64,000 bases of DNA from Haliotis asinina (taxonomy: Eukaryota > Mollusca > Gastropoda > Lepetellida > Haliotidae), in the NCBI RefSeq assembly GCF_037392515.1, contig NC_090280.1, positions 20,955,118 to 21,019,117 of the forward strand, written 5' to 3'. Under the pieces are notes generated by a model that was not told where the DNA came from, ran no database searches, and saw nothing but the letters and a program-made list of their open reading frames with translations. The position numbers and the translations under genes are program-made. Numbering within the stretch: the first letter of the stretch is position 1; the number at the start of each line of letters is the position of its first letter. This document shows, one piece after another, positions 34,709 to 46,691 of this stretch.

Positions 34709-35262
34709 GCTGACGAATTCTATCCTGTTTAAATCCCAGTCAGGCTGGTGCCACATGCATCATTATTCGAAGCCAAACACCCTGTTTCAGTATATGTTGG
34801 ATTAAATACACTGCACACCCGTGTTGATTACGCGGCTGTTCTACCAGCAAGTAGAACCTCCTAAGGCATAGCGAAAAGTGAAAACAAAATAACGATCGTT
34901 TGTTCAACAACATTTTCATTCGAGTGTCCAAAAGTATGAGGCAAAATCAATCTTAGTAGGTCTGCCGATTTCATGTGACTGTACAAAATTTGCTTTTCTT
35001 AGAATTATTGGATTGTCTGCTAGTGAGACAAGTCATCGGTCTCACATGAAATCAAACGGACTGCTGGAATCGTGAAGATCTACGGTGCTTCCGGTTTCGG
35101 CATGATTCCAAGCAGGATTTTCGCAATCATTTTTGTGATCAGTGCATGGGGGGAAATGGTACAAATGTTCAAAGAAAACACGAAAAAATTGTGTCCAGGG
35201 ACACGGACACTCCTGCTGCTGTAGGAAGCGTTCCCTACACTGAGTGTGCTCAGGTGATTAAT

Positions 35263-36010
35263 TTCTCCTAGACAATTTCAATAAATATCTATGCAACTAT
35301 GAGATGCACTGTTTTACAGTGACCTTCCGAGTCCCAAAGAAACACAAGTGTAAGCTTAATCAGTTCTGTTGGGCAGTTTTCCTGGGGAAGTGGATAGACT
35401 TAACCTCTATTTCACTATCATCAGAGAGAATTCCACAAAATTTATCTAAGTTCAAATGGTTCTAAACATGCAAAAATCCATACAGTACAAAAAAATATGA
35501 GGTGCACACCTTTAGATATGTATGCTGAGTGACTTTCGTGCAGTGTTTTTTTTTAGGAGAAGTGGATAAAGTACACCCCCGTTTGTATGGGACGAACCGG
35601 ATGAATAGTTCCAAATTCAGCTACGTTCAAACATGTATAGAAGTGACACAATTAAGAAAATGGATGAACAAGGAACGAGATGCACATCTTTAGAGACCCA
35701 CTGAAACACACCTATAAGCTCAATCAATTCTGTTGAGCAGTTTTTGTCGATAAGTGGACAGACTTCACGCCCTATTACACCATCATCACAGAGAAATTCC
35801 ATAAAATGCACCTAAGTGCAAATGTCTCCAAACTTAAAAAAACCCAATATAATACAAAAACGAAATATGAGATGCCAACCATTAGAGTCCCAAGCAAGGT
35901 CATATGTAAGTTCATTGAATTACACAGAGCGTTTTTTTCTGGAGAAGTGGATACAATACATTCCCTGTTTCGCACGGACGGCTGTACGGACACGGAGGGT
36001 AACCCAATAT
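35263..36010. repeat. Four diverged copies of the ~190-bp repeat, unit 2
   Basis: Duplicate of 28640-29400 with a few substitutions and a 2-bp shorter A run. Confidence 0.75.
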
Positions 36011-36399
36011 GTATGGTTTGTTCTCATCAACAACTACTCTCAAAACATTAAGACACAATATAAGTATCATGTCGTACTAACACAATAAAAGGTAACAAAT
36101 ATTGGAACATGTCCAATTTTCGTTTTAGTCTTTTGACACAAAGATTCATTTCCACACAAATTGAGCTCGAGATGATTTCATGTAGAATTTCTGATTGAAT
36201 GGAGGCCAAATCTGAAATCATAAATACATCAAATGTTTCTTTTGGGTTCGAAATGTAGAGCACCTCTTTCAATCTATTTATACTTTACACTTACATTTCA
36301 ATCTAAATCACATCAGGTACAGTGACTTTTCAAATTACTTCATGAATTACCTTTAAGTCTTTCTCTGACGTGTTATTAGTGTGATAGTGTCTATATTTG

Positions 36400-36451
36400 T
36401 AATGGGGATTGTGCGGCTGATAAGATAACAACATTCTTTCCTACGGATGTA
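36400..36451 (+). promoter_or_regulatory. Proximal promoter of gene F
   Basis: Identical to the gene E block: TGATAAGATAA at 36419-36429 and TATATGAG just downstream, about 60 bp before the ATG. Confidence 0.6.
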
Positions 36452-36504
36452 TATGAGAGGCCATGTCAGTTGATTAGCACGGTTTCCTCGTGAAAGAAAT
36501 TGAA

Positions 36505-37654
36505 ATGAAATGGTTGACACTTTTCGCGTGTTTTCTGTCACGCGCAAGATGCGATTACACAGTGTCCATTTATCCTGAAATTCTCAAGATTGGAGCCGTC
36601 ACTCATTTCAACCACGGACGATGGAATGGTAAGAATGGACTGGACACACCGGCAAGTATTCCTCATGTTAAGGAGGTTGGAACGACGGCATCCCGATGGC
36701 TGAACAGAGATATGGCAGGGGGACTATTTGAGAAGGTGGGAGAATGTTGTATTATATCAGCACGTGGTAGCCGTATTATAATTCTTGTTTATGCTAATTT
36801 AGCTCATCAACATGTTGTTTTTGTGGGCTCTAAGCGAAAGCTCCAGTTTCGTGGGGATTGTTTGAGACAGATGTCTCATCATTTCCATTCGTATATTTCT
36901 CAAAATTTAATTTTCCCCTCTTATCAAACAAATCGGGATACTCAATAAAAGTCAGTTCCGGCCACTGACATTTTATATCATTAATGAGATAGATGGTCCC
37001 GTTACACTGTTAAACTAAAACATAAATTGCATCCATCTGCGAACGTCAAATGACCATAGGATGTGTTCCATGATTGGCCAAAGCAGCATTTTGTCGCCCT
37101 CGGTTCCTCGTCATTAATGTTGTTCATGATTTCTGAACAGCGACGTCATCATTGCACATTGAACTTTGAACAAATAGTATGCCACTTTCATCATTGACAC
37201 TGATGACTTCCCCTCTACCTATTTAACACTGAACATTCAACAGAAACATTGTTACCAGTCACAATGTTTTTACATGTGGAGAGGTAAATATGAATAAGTA
37301 ATACTATATTCCATTTAATCGCAGGCATCTGAACACCCGACCAAGAAGGGCTACCCTGACCCAAAGTACTTTCAGACCCATCAGAAGGAAATCTGCACCA
37401 AATACTTGGACAATATGAATGGTTATAACAATCCTGAAGTTGTCATGGAGATGAAGGGTAATTCAGTTTTTGATCGTGTTGTTAATACATTATCCAACAG
37501 GTAGATTGTATAGTTGAGAGGAATGGCTATAGAGGATTTACATAAATTCCAAAAAAGACACATAGAATATTTTGTTATCTGATGCTCACGATTAAAATGA
37601 GGAAATTACACAGAGACTGACCCTACGCACATGGGTTGGTTGCAGTGATAACAC

Positions 37655-37685
<31 letters not shown>

Positions 37686-39272
37686 CACAATCACACTGGT
37701 CTCTATACCTCTCTCTCAATTCATATAAACAACTGTCAGAGAGAGGAGGGCAACAAACACTTGCATTGTGTCATTTTTTGTTGTTCTAACCCACCTGGTT
37801 TGTATGCAGGTATCACCTGGCCTCACTGGATGGACACCTCTGCACACCACGGATTCTTCCCCAACAACATCGATGCTGCAGCTGAGTTCGTCTTCCTTCT
37901 GGTCGATGCAGTCAACAAAGGAACCAAAGGACAATCACCTAAGTTCTTTGAAGTCACCAATGAACCCGACAGTCAATGGAAGAACACGAACTGGACAACC
38001 TTTATCATATTTCACCAGGCGGTTTCACAGAAAATTAAGGCAAAATACCCCTATATGAGGGTTGGTGGTCCAACGTTAACCGGAGCTTCCATTCTGTTTG
38101 ACCGTTATGACTTTAGGAATTGGAAACGGTATGCCGACTTTTTGGACATGGGTCTCGACCATTTAGATTTTTTCTCGTTTCATTCCTATGCAAGTTTGGA
38201 TGTAAATGGAGACTCACACCATTTCCATGGGAGTTCTGAAGCTAAGCTTTTCGGACTGTTGGATCTAGTTGAGAGCTACTCGCATAAGAAGAAAAATAAA
38301 TTGTTGGACATCATTGTGAGTGAATTTGGCCTCGGTCCAGTATCAGGCCTTGATGTACAGAAACCATCCACCTTCCTTGACTGGGCATATATTTATCAAC
38401 ACAATGCCCAAATATTCACCTTCCTACAACGTCGGGATGTTATGAGAAAAGTGGTAGCTTTCTTGCTTTCATACACTGATCTCAAAGGGCAAGCAAGTAT
38501 TAATTATAGCATTCTGGACAAGACCCAGAAGGAGAGGGACATTGCCCAAGCTTTCAAGTTCTGGAAGAATTTCTATGACACAATGACGTATTTGCGAGTA
38601 GACAGTCAATTCCATAATGCTGAGAGAAAGATTGTACCTCACGTTTTAGTTGATCAACGCAACGGCAGTCTCACCATTCTCCTACATAATTATGACCAAA
38701 GGCCAAGTCATGTGAAGCTTTCTTTCGACAAGGGTTGGTTTCACCCGACAAGTGGAAAGTCCACTTGTGAATATCTGAATGCACAGAAGAAGGCAACGTT
38801 AGCTACAAACCAGCCAATTCACGTCACTAATTCCATGGTGACCGTTCCTGCTGAGGCGAGTTGTTACTTCCTGTTCCACAAAAGCCACAGCTTCGCCCAT
38901 GCTCCCACTGTGACCCAGAAAACATACTACTCCACCGACATGGTTGTCCCCATTCACAACACCGTCGTCGAAGTTAAAGTAAATATTCCGAGTATTGGCA
39001 ACCTTGACTTTGTTCGTCTGAGAGTTGGTGTCAGTTTCAGCATAAAGTCTCCCCATCAGAAAGTCAAGGCAGTGGCTGTGAACTCTCACACCTTGACGTC
39101 CTTTTACACTCTGCAGACTCATAGCGGCCCTGGTGAAGACACTGTGTGGGAGGTGTTTGAGTACAACGTCCCCAGCAACCTTCTGCACCAACACAACAAC
39201 GACGTCAAACTTAGCTTCTCTGAGACCGGGGGTTATGTATCAACGGTGGCAGTGATCGTTGGAAGTCACTAA
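36505..39272 (+). CDS. Gene F: complete secreted clan GH-A glycoside hydrolase, GH86-like agarase/porphyranase type
   Basis: Exon 1 36505-36735, exon 2 37325-37457, exon 3 37810-39272 (TAA); 608 residues, no frame break. Signal peptide MKWLTLFACFLSRARC then DYTVSIYPEILKIG. Motifs: GITWPHWMD, FFEVTNEPDSQW (acid/base Glu about residue 173), DFFSFHSYASLDVNG, IVSEFGLG (nucleophile Glu about 293), C-terminal beta domains ending VVGSH-like VIVGSH. Exons 1-2 are near copies of E. Exon 3 matches E up to about 38430, then switches to a C-like version (DLKGQASINYS), and its 3' flank differs from that of D and E. It is the only intact member of the D-E-F trio. The Thr before N-E-P is Ile or Val in the others; the catalytic Glu is kept. 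Function as red-algal galactanase is inference. Confidence 0.82.
37651..37688. repeat. (ACAG)n microsatellite, unit 2
   Basis: Same locus as 31021-31062, one unit shorter; intron 2 of gene F. Confidence 0.95.
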
Positions 39273-39529
39273 TTGATGTTAATGTACAAAACCCAATCGC
39301 AATGAATGTGACAGATGCATTTACGGAATGGTTTTCTTTTTCGATAACCTCAATAATTATACTCAAATGTGTCAAACGTGAAGTACAAAAATTCATTCGA
39401 ACAACATCTGCTATTTTTTTAATCATAATACACGACCATATCTTACAAATCAGATCTAACATTTCTAAAACTCTTTCTACTAATAAGACCTTGTTGACTG
39501 CCATTTCTCGATAACTGTTTGTTTTGTTT

Positions 39530-39718
39530 GTTGTTTAACGCCACACTCTGGTCTTCTGGACCAGACAATCTAGTGAGCATCGATCAACATGGGCATCGAT
39601 CTACTCAACTGGGATACGAAGACCATGTCAGCGAGCATGACCACCCGATCCCGTTAGCCTCCTCAAACCATAAGCATGGGTTACTAAAGATTAGTTCTAA
39701 CCCGGCTCTTTACGGTCT
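39530..39718 (-). mobile_element. SINE family 2 copy, degraded
   Basis: Antisense: TTTAACGCCACACTC tail side, GGACCAGACAATCTAGTGA, CATCGATCTACTCAACTGGG, CCACCCGATCCCGTTAGCC, TAACCCGGCTCTTTACGG head side. Confidence 0.8.
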
Positions 39719-39780
39719 TTTTCAAGTCCTTGTTGACTGACATTTCTTGATATTTTGTTTTGGGTTTGGTTTTTGTTTAA

Positions 39781-39873
39781 CTACTCAGCAATATTTCATT
39801 TATACGGCGGCTGATTTTACCCAGATCTTCAGCTTGACGAGCGAATCTTTTACCACTGGGCTACTGCCCACAA
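39781..39873 (-). mobile_element. SINE family 1 fragment
   Basis: Antisense: CTCAGCAATATTTCA tail side, ACCCAGATCTTC (degraded B box), GACGAGCGAATC and TACCACTGGGCTACTG (A-box side). The middle is deleted. Confidence 0.65.
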
Positions 39874-41339
39874 GCACAATTGTTTGGGAAGCCTGTCCAT
39901 AACGTTGTGGTAAGACAGGCAAAAGCAGCCAATCAGACACACAATCAGTCACTACAAGTGCATGTCTGTTATCTGAAACAATCAATTCATTGTTCACATA
40001 TATTCTTCTCACATTGTGGCGACTGAACGCGGGACCCGTCTGTTGTAACGGCCCCAGGACCATTATCGGAGTAATTTATAGACTGACCCCCAAACCATCT
40101 CACTCCACTGCTGCCTGACCCAACCATAACCACGACCACCTCGATAGATAAGACTCTAGACATTTACCGCGACCTTGCAACATCACTTTTAAAATCGGCG
40201 ACAATAAAAGACAACAGGGAAGTACTTATGTGACGGGATGACATGTCTGTGCTCCCAGTCTGTCTCACTCACTCAAGCTATATCTAAGGAGAACAACTCA
40301 CTCTATCCTGAAAATAGCATCACTCACTTCTCGTTGTCCTCAGGTTGAGATGCTCCGATCTCCAGAGATGCACACTGCATAAAAATGTTAATACACATTA
40401 AATATTTATGACTTATATTTTATAAATATTATACACATTGTTCTTTGTGATTATGGTGTGTCTGTCTTGTAAAACGCGATACGAATGCATGACTCTTGAT
40501 GTTCAAAGAAAGAAACACTAATTTGTATCTTCACACATAAATATCAATGTCAAACATGGAGCCTCAGCTGGAAACACTATAAACGTTATCTAAACTGCTG
40601 ACATGTTCTCACGGGCCTTCAGGCCACATACGTATTAATTTTAGGAAGTGACAGAGGAAACCTTTATCTGAGTGTCCGCTCGAGGCGAAATGTATTACAA
40701 GTGTTGTCATTCATGTGTACAAGTTAAAGTAACGTTCTATGGCAATATACTTTTTAAAGAAAGAGATGTAATTGAATAACTTGTGTTTGTTAAGATTCGG
40801 CTGAGGTTATATTGAGTTGTTCCTGTCTACTGTGAAGAATAAATCAGCAACCAATGGAATTTTCCAGAAAGTTTAAGACTCAATGACAGGTCAAACACAC
40901 ATATCATAATATGACATTACATCATTTTCACCTTAAAGGCCTATTTTGGAAATTCACTGTTCTTGTGAACGTTATGTCATTGCTGACTTTCTTGCCATAC
41001 AACTATAGCTGTTTTCTTTAAGCCTCCATTTTAATAATCATGCTGTGTATTTTGTTTTGCAACAGTATTGAAGATACTGTTATTTTGCATTCATATGTAA
41101 ACCTGGTTAGGCTTAGTATATACTTGTATATGTTTGTTATTTGTTTTTGCTCTGAATTCCTCTGTATGCATTTCGTGTTAACTTAATTTGGAAGACGACA
41201 ATCGGTATAGACCATATGATATATTTTGGTATTATCTCTTTGGTGGTTGACTAGAACTAATTAGAAAACGAGACGGGTAAGATGTACTCCTGACTCCCGT
41301 TGATAAAAATACTATAAAGGATAATCATACTAAAATCTC
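39874..41339. other. Spacer downstream of the cluster
   Basis: No gene or repeat family recognised. AT-rich, with a strongly AT stretch around 40380-40440. Confidence 0.5.
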
Positions 41340-41623
41340 TGTTCTGCTTGTACTGTAAGTCCCTATAGTCCCTAGTACGGTGATCTACCATTGGTTGCTG
41401 GCGATCCATACCCCGTTTTACTAATGTATTGTTCTCATTAATAATATCGTTCTATGGTAACATGCTAGCTTCACTTTAATATATGTAATACAATAGTAAC
41501 TTTACTGTTAATGGTTTTTAGGTTCTAATTTTACTGATCCTGTATAAATAATCATTTATTTAGCCATGATGTGGCTGAAATATTGCCGATAAGACGAAAA
41601 GTATCAACTCACTCCCTCACTCA
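41340..41623 (+). mobile_element. 5'-truncated LINE 1-type 3' tail
   Basis: GTAAGTCCCTATAGTCCCTA, GTACGGTGATCTACC, then GTGGCTGAAATATTGCCGAT and ATCAACTCACTCCCTCACTC. Matches 11120-11380. Confidence 0.75.
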
Positions 41624-42307
41624 GAATATTCATGTGCTAACATCTGTCATCCTCGAGTGAAACGTACGTTGCATTAATAGATGTTTCTCGGGCAAATGTT
41701 TCTCAGACCTGAGGACTGGGGTAGGACTTTGAATTAGGGGGTAAAATATTGTGATTTTACAAAACTGATTTTACAGCATAGGGGTGCCATGAGCACACAC
41801 AAGACAAATGGGTGAACCAGTTAGATCTCGAACCACTTGGATCATATATTCATCTACATATAACGGCGACATTTCGTCATTACTCGGTGACAGTAGGAAG
41901 GATGAATGAAAAGTGTTGCTTATTGCAAATATATATCTATGTAGGATAGTTAAAGCACAGTAAACAAAACGGTTTGTAACAAGGTTGCACACAAAAAGGT
42001 TGTCGATCTTACGTTGAGATGCTAGTGAAGGTGTGTTTTTAGGTGCGTTTGGTAGATATGCTGTTTCATCAGAAAACACACTGATGGTGGTAATAACTGT
42101 CAATTTGGATCGACATTTTAATGTCATAACAAAAATATCCTTGTAAGAACAAAATTTTGCATTTAGTTTTGAAAGGCGACGTTTCTTTTACGGTTCAGTA
42201 TATAGTGTTCTTGTGTGTGCAAAACGATAGCCCTCTATTTCTCTTGGAGCACAGCCAAATGCCAGAGACTAGAAAAATCGTCATTCGGAAGTCAATTCAC
42301 CTCTAGC
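41624..42307. other. Unassigned sequence
   Basis: Holds a 118-codon open frame on the minus strand (42127 down to 41771) without recognisable domain or homologue in the window. Treated as unproven. Confidence 0.3.
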
Positions 42308-42541
42308 AAGACTGCCCCCTAGTATGGTGATCTACCCTCTGTTGTTGGGAATCTATGGCCTGTTTTCATATTGTACTGTCCAAATAGTGATGTTATTATT
42401 TTTTAGGTTTCCACGCTAGTTTTAATACTAACTGTGAACGTCTAGTGGTTTTACTGTCCTTCGTCGACAGCTTCTTCATAATATGCACATATATTTCTTT
42501 TTTATGTCACGCATGTTCTCGTCACAATATGGCTGCAAATG
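42308..42541 (+). mobile_element. 5'-truncated LINE 1-type 3' tail, end missing
   Basis: CCCCCTAGTATGGTGATCTA, CTGTTGTTGGGAATCTATGG, and GTCACAATATGGCTG. The terminal CACTCA tail is absent. Confidence 0.65.
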
Positions 42542-43050
42542 CAGATTACTGTATGTGTCGTATTTTGGTTGCCCCTGTTGTCTTTAGATATGGGTTTTCG
42601 GTAATCTTACATTAAACCATAACCATTTCTAAAGGAACTCGTCTCATTAAAAAAGGCACTCTTTCATTCAAGATTTATGGTGAGATATCATCACGAATGA
42701 AACCTATTTCGGGAATAACCTCTACATTTTCTCTTCTCATTTGCTATTGATACAATCCGTGACACGTCTTCATGGTCCCCCGCAGAGGGTACGTAAGTAA
42801 ATTAAAACTCTTCACTTTTTTTAATCATAGAATATGGACGATTTTTATACATGGCTAATTTGTCTTAATTGCTAATGGCTGAATAGATTCTGTAAAACCA
42901 ACTTATTTGAGAAAGGAATCTCCTACTGTATAAACCCGAAAATACACACAATGATACAACTCTTTCACTGTAATAAATGAACATTTAGGAAATTAACAAT
43001 AATTGCAACGCGAATTTTGACCCAAAATGACGTATTTGTGTAACATTTTC

Positions 43051-43166
43051 GCTTAGCATGTTAAATACATGTAGGCGCATAGCTTGTTAAATACATGTAG
43101 ACGCATAGCTTGTTAAATGCATGTAGGCGCATAGCTTGTTAAATGCATGTAGGCGCATAGCTTCTT
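43051..43166. repeat. 26-bp minisatellite, about 4.4 copies
   Basis: The unit AGCTTGTTAAATGCATGTAG plus GCGCAT recurs at 43081, 43107, 43133 and 43159, with A/G variation at two positions. Confidence 0.95.
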
Positions 43167-43210
43167 CTTGCCATATATATTTCTATTTTATGTATCATTC
43201 ATGTATGTGT

Positions 43211-43475
43211 GTGACTGAGTAATGTTTTACGCCACACTCAGCAGTATTCCAGCTATATGGTGGCGGTCTGTAAATAATCGAGTCTGGACCAGACAATCCA
43301 GTGATCAACAACATGAACATCGATCTGCGCAACTGGGAACCGATGACATGTGTCAACCAGGTCAGCGAGCCTGTCCACCCGATTCCATTAGTCGCTTCTT
43401 ACGACAAGCTTAGTCGTCTTTTAGGGCAAGCATGGGTTGCTGAAGGCCTGTTCTACCCCGAACCTTCACGGGTCC
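43211..43475 (-). mobile_element. SINE family 2 copy, nearly full length
   Basis: Antisense from TACGCCACACTCAGCAGTAT through GGCGGTCTGTAAATAATCGA and GAACCGATGACATGTGTCAA to GAACCTTCACGGGTCC. Confidence 0.9.
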
Positions 43476-44495
43476 ATTCATGTATATGATAAATATATGC
43501 TGTATATATTAATGATGTAAAGATGTACCTTTTGTGCAGCAGAACGCGGCCGTTGTGTACATACAGTTTAGTTTAGGTCTGTTCTCTGAACATACCATGT
43601 GAATGTTGGACCTCCGTGCCTTTGTAGGCAGTCAATACGAATTTGCAAAAGGCACGATTAAATGGTCGATCCAGAAACTCAGATCGCCAAAGCAAATACA
43701 ATGGTCTAACGACTCTTTTTCGAACTTTCGAGAGGGATTTGAATTCACATAGTACCTTACTAGTGTCATGGGTCACGTGATGAAACATACCGGATGACCG
43801 AAGCTGAGAAAGCAGAAACTGTTTTCGAGATTAAAATAAAAATGTTAAAACTTTGGCATTAGAACTTTTTTAACCCAGCCAGTTATTGCAGGTTTTCTAG
43901 GTTTTCCACTAACAGGGACCCTGTGCCTAGAGAATACACCTGATTTTCTCCGTGTAAAATATATTTGATAAACTATTTCCCATAGATAAAAACTCTTAAA
44001 GCAAATGTTTCAACAATATCTATTCGATCTTCAACTTGATTATGGATATTGGGATTTTTTCTACCACACATGATATAGATCCCTTTTAGTTTTGTTAGCT
44101 TACGAACTAATTGTCATCACTAGTATTGTCCACTCCAGACATTGACTAAACCTAGGCGTACAGTGTATTCCTTCGGGTAGCTGAAACACCCACAAACACA
44201 TGAACAGAATAATGTCTGGATTCCGAATCAGAAAGGGGTTATAACATGTTTATGCATATTTACACTGTTACATCAATTTTGAATCCGGGAATCGTTAATA
44301 CGTTGTAATTATTCTTGAATGAATTATTCCTGTGTAATGAATTTGTTTAGTTAGACAGCTCATACAACTGTGTCATAAATTTAGGGCCCTAACGGTTCAT
44401 TTCTTAGTCTGTACAAATGTGTGTTTTTTATTGTAAAATGCCGTGTTTGTGTTGTATGGCAGAGAAACAGTGTACAGAAGGTCGGTTATTGAATA
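43476..44495. other. Unassigned spacer
   Basis: Nothing recognised on either strand; only short open frames. Confidence 0.4.
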
Positions 44496-44620
44496 CTGTC
44501 TCTCTTTCTCTCTCTCTCACACACACACACTTACACGTACACACCGCACACCCAAACACACAGCCACGCTTGCGCACGCACATACGCTCATGCATTGGCG
44601 CACAGGCACGCTCTCTAACA
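44496..44620. repeat. (TC)n-(CA)n microsatellite region
   Basis: TCTCTTTCTCTCTCTCTC passes into ACACACACAC, then degenerate CAC-rich units to about 44620. Confidence 0.85.
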
Positions 44621-45729
44621 TACATATCACTATGGTTCGATCTTTGATGCAAGCAGGTACAACTGGCATCATGAAGGAATCAACGTGACAGATCTGTACC
44701 TGTTGTAATGATGCCGAACAATAGTCATGAGAAAAGTTAAAACTGTATTAGGCCTGTTTAAACAAAACACAGTATCGCCCACACTCTCGGATTCAGTAAC
44801 ATAAACCTATTAAACCTATTAAACGCGAACCTATTAAAAACATTCAAAATATCTTACAATTACATATTACTGGTTATTGTCATACTGTCTAAGTTTTTTT
44901 GGGGGGTCGAACAGGCAAAAAGAAAAAGAATTCCCAATGATCATTCATATACCCAGTTTTGTGAACTTTTCAAGTAGACGTGTATGTCAAGAAAGGAAAA
45001 TACATGATTATTGCAGCCCTTTATATTGTAGGTGTTCAGTCAAGGGTATCATTTCGTCACCTGTTTCTTATCATGTCGTAGAAACGTTGTAGCGTGGTCG
45101 GACAGGCTTATGAACTGAGACAGTATATTTTGCCGAATTATTGAAATACATGTTAAATTACATGTCTATGTTGTAAATTTACCCATTCTGAATTCTTGAC
45201 GCATGTGTAACCTAACAACCTAAAAAACCTAACCTTGGCCATACAAGATTTCAATGGCATTGAGTCCATCTTGTGAAAGATTTCCTGTGGCAGCATAACA
45301 TTCTCTTGCTAGTTATTCTTTCGAAACTGCTCCCTGGGACTGGGACAAGCTCAGAATCGGTCATTGACATCAGCTATATTGGGACAGGCGTTGGTTCAGA
45401 CAATGAACAACATTCTCCAAGCTTTCTTCAATCGCTTAACTGTCGTGAATCGTCATTGCCAAACCTATGTCAAAGTCAAAGGTGGACACATACGACGAAT
45501 TTGTAAACTAGCTTTGACACCACACCTTGTCAAGTGTGTCGGATTGTGATATTATCCTGTCAACAGTTAAACAGTATTTACGTCGTTATCTATTTGCATG
45601 AACATGTCATTACATCAGATAATGCACCGTTACTTTATTCTCGTAGTATACATGCTGTCACTTATAATACATGTACAGCACGCACACTACCACAGTACGT
45701 GGAGTACTGACTGTTCCCTTTATCACTTA
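44621..45729. other. Unassigned spacer
   Basis: No gene or repeat recognised. A 77-codon open frame at 45273 has no domain signature. Confidence 0.4.
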
Positions 45730-45938
45730 ATGCCCCAAAGTCCCCAGCATTGGGATCTACCTTCAGATGTTGGTGATTTATAGCCCGTATTTTTATATTG
45801 TATTTTTCAGTGATAAATGTTACGCCTTAATGTATGTTCTTTTACTGTCCTCTGGAACAGATAAGTTTTGATATGCACAACTCATACGATATGACTGAAA
45901 TAAAGCCGATGTGACTTTACATTTTAACTCACTCACTC
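45730..45938 (+). mobile_element. 5'-truncated LINE 1-type 3' tail
   Basis: TGCCCCAAAGTCCCCAGCAT, GGGATCTACCTTCAGATGTT, then ATATGACTGAAATAAAGCCG and TTTAACTCACTCACT. Confidence 0.75.
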
Positions 45939-46142
45939 TTCCTTAATGATTTTGAGGAATTTCTAGCTGAATATGGTGGAATTGATATTGATTATACATC
46001 TCTGAGTGTGTACAATGAGTTGTGTTCATTTCTGTTTGCTGATGACTCCGTTCTTTTCGCTTCTATCTGTGGCTTCTATCTTGAATATGCTATGACAGAC
46101 AAAACATTTCTATTTTTATTACGCAAGAAGACATTCAAGATT
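45939..46142 (+). mobile_element. LINE reverse-transcriptase core fragment
   Basis: The frame reads LNDFEEFLAEYGGIDIDYTS, then CSFLFADDSVLFAS. F-A-D-D is the RT catalytic motif and L-x-N-D-F-x-x-F the stretch before it, as in RTE/jockey-like elements. It is cut off on both sides and abuts the CACTCA tail of the preceding fragment. Confidence 0.65.
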
Positions 46143-46146
46143 TAAT

Positions 46147-46321
46147 TGAGTGAATATGGTTTTACGCTGGTATTCCAATATTCCAGCACGGCAAGAGACA
46201 ACTGACAAGAAACAAGAGACATAAGAAATGGACTACACACATGGTACTCATATTGGGAATCGAACCTGGATCTTCGACGTGAGGAGCGAACGCTTAAACC
46301 ACAAGGATACTCCACCGGCGC
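46147..46321 (-). mobile_element. SINE family 1 copy
   Basis: Antisense: TTTTACGCTGGTATTCC, CACACATGGTACTCAT, GGGAATCGAACCTGGATCTT (B box), AGCGAACGCTTAAACCACAA (A-box side). Confidence 0.8.
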
Positions 46322-46612
46322 TAACAGAAAAGAAATGATCAATTTCAGTAAATACTTCCCAGAGACCAAAGTACATACAGACTTCTATTCACCTCCGCGT
46401 CTTGTAACCTTGAGTGAAATTAAGTTCAGTTTAGTTCGGTTGAGGTAAGTACACAACGTCCTAACGAGTTTTTTTTATCTGGTTATACATGTATTTACAT
46501 TCCACAGTGTTGTTGATGGATGGTTTTGTTATACACGACCTTGCATGACAAGCCCTTTCAATGATTAGACGTTTAATCTTGCTATGTTGGTCTGTCCGTA
46601 AGTGAACGCGCT

Positions 46613-46690
46613 AGTGAGTAAGTGAGTTTAATTGTACGCCGCTTTTTAGCAATATTCAAGCAATATCACGGCGGGGAACACCAGAAAATC
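46613..46690 (-). mobile_element. SINE family 1, 3' fragment
   Basis: Antisense: AGTGAGTAAGTGAGTTTAAT, TACGCCGCTTTTTAGCAATA, TCACGGCGGGGAACACC. It stops where the Tc1-like relic begins. Confidence 0.75.
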
Positions 46691-46691
46691 A

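Larger units (their letters stand above)
31570..37809 (+). repeat. Tandem segmental duplication, unit 2
   Basis: Second copy of the 6.6-kb unit, from exon 3 of E to intron 2 of F. Differences from unit 1 include a 10-bp insertion at about 36022 (CTCATCAACA), a block replacement at about 36828-36838 and loss of one ACAG unit. Confidence 0.9.

Noticed and set aside
41771-42127. 118-codon minus-strand gene
   Set aside because: No recognisable domain, no splice context, and AT-rich composition typical of chance frames here.
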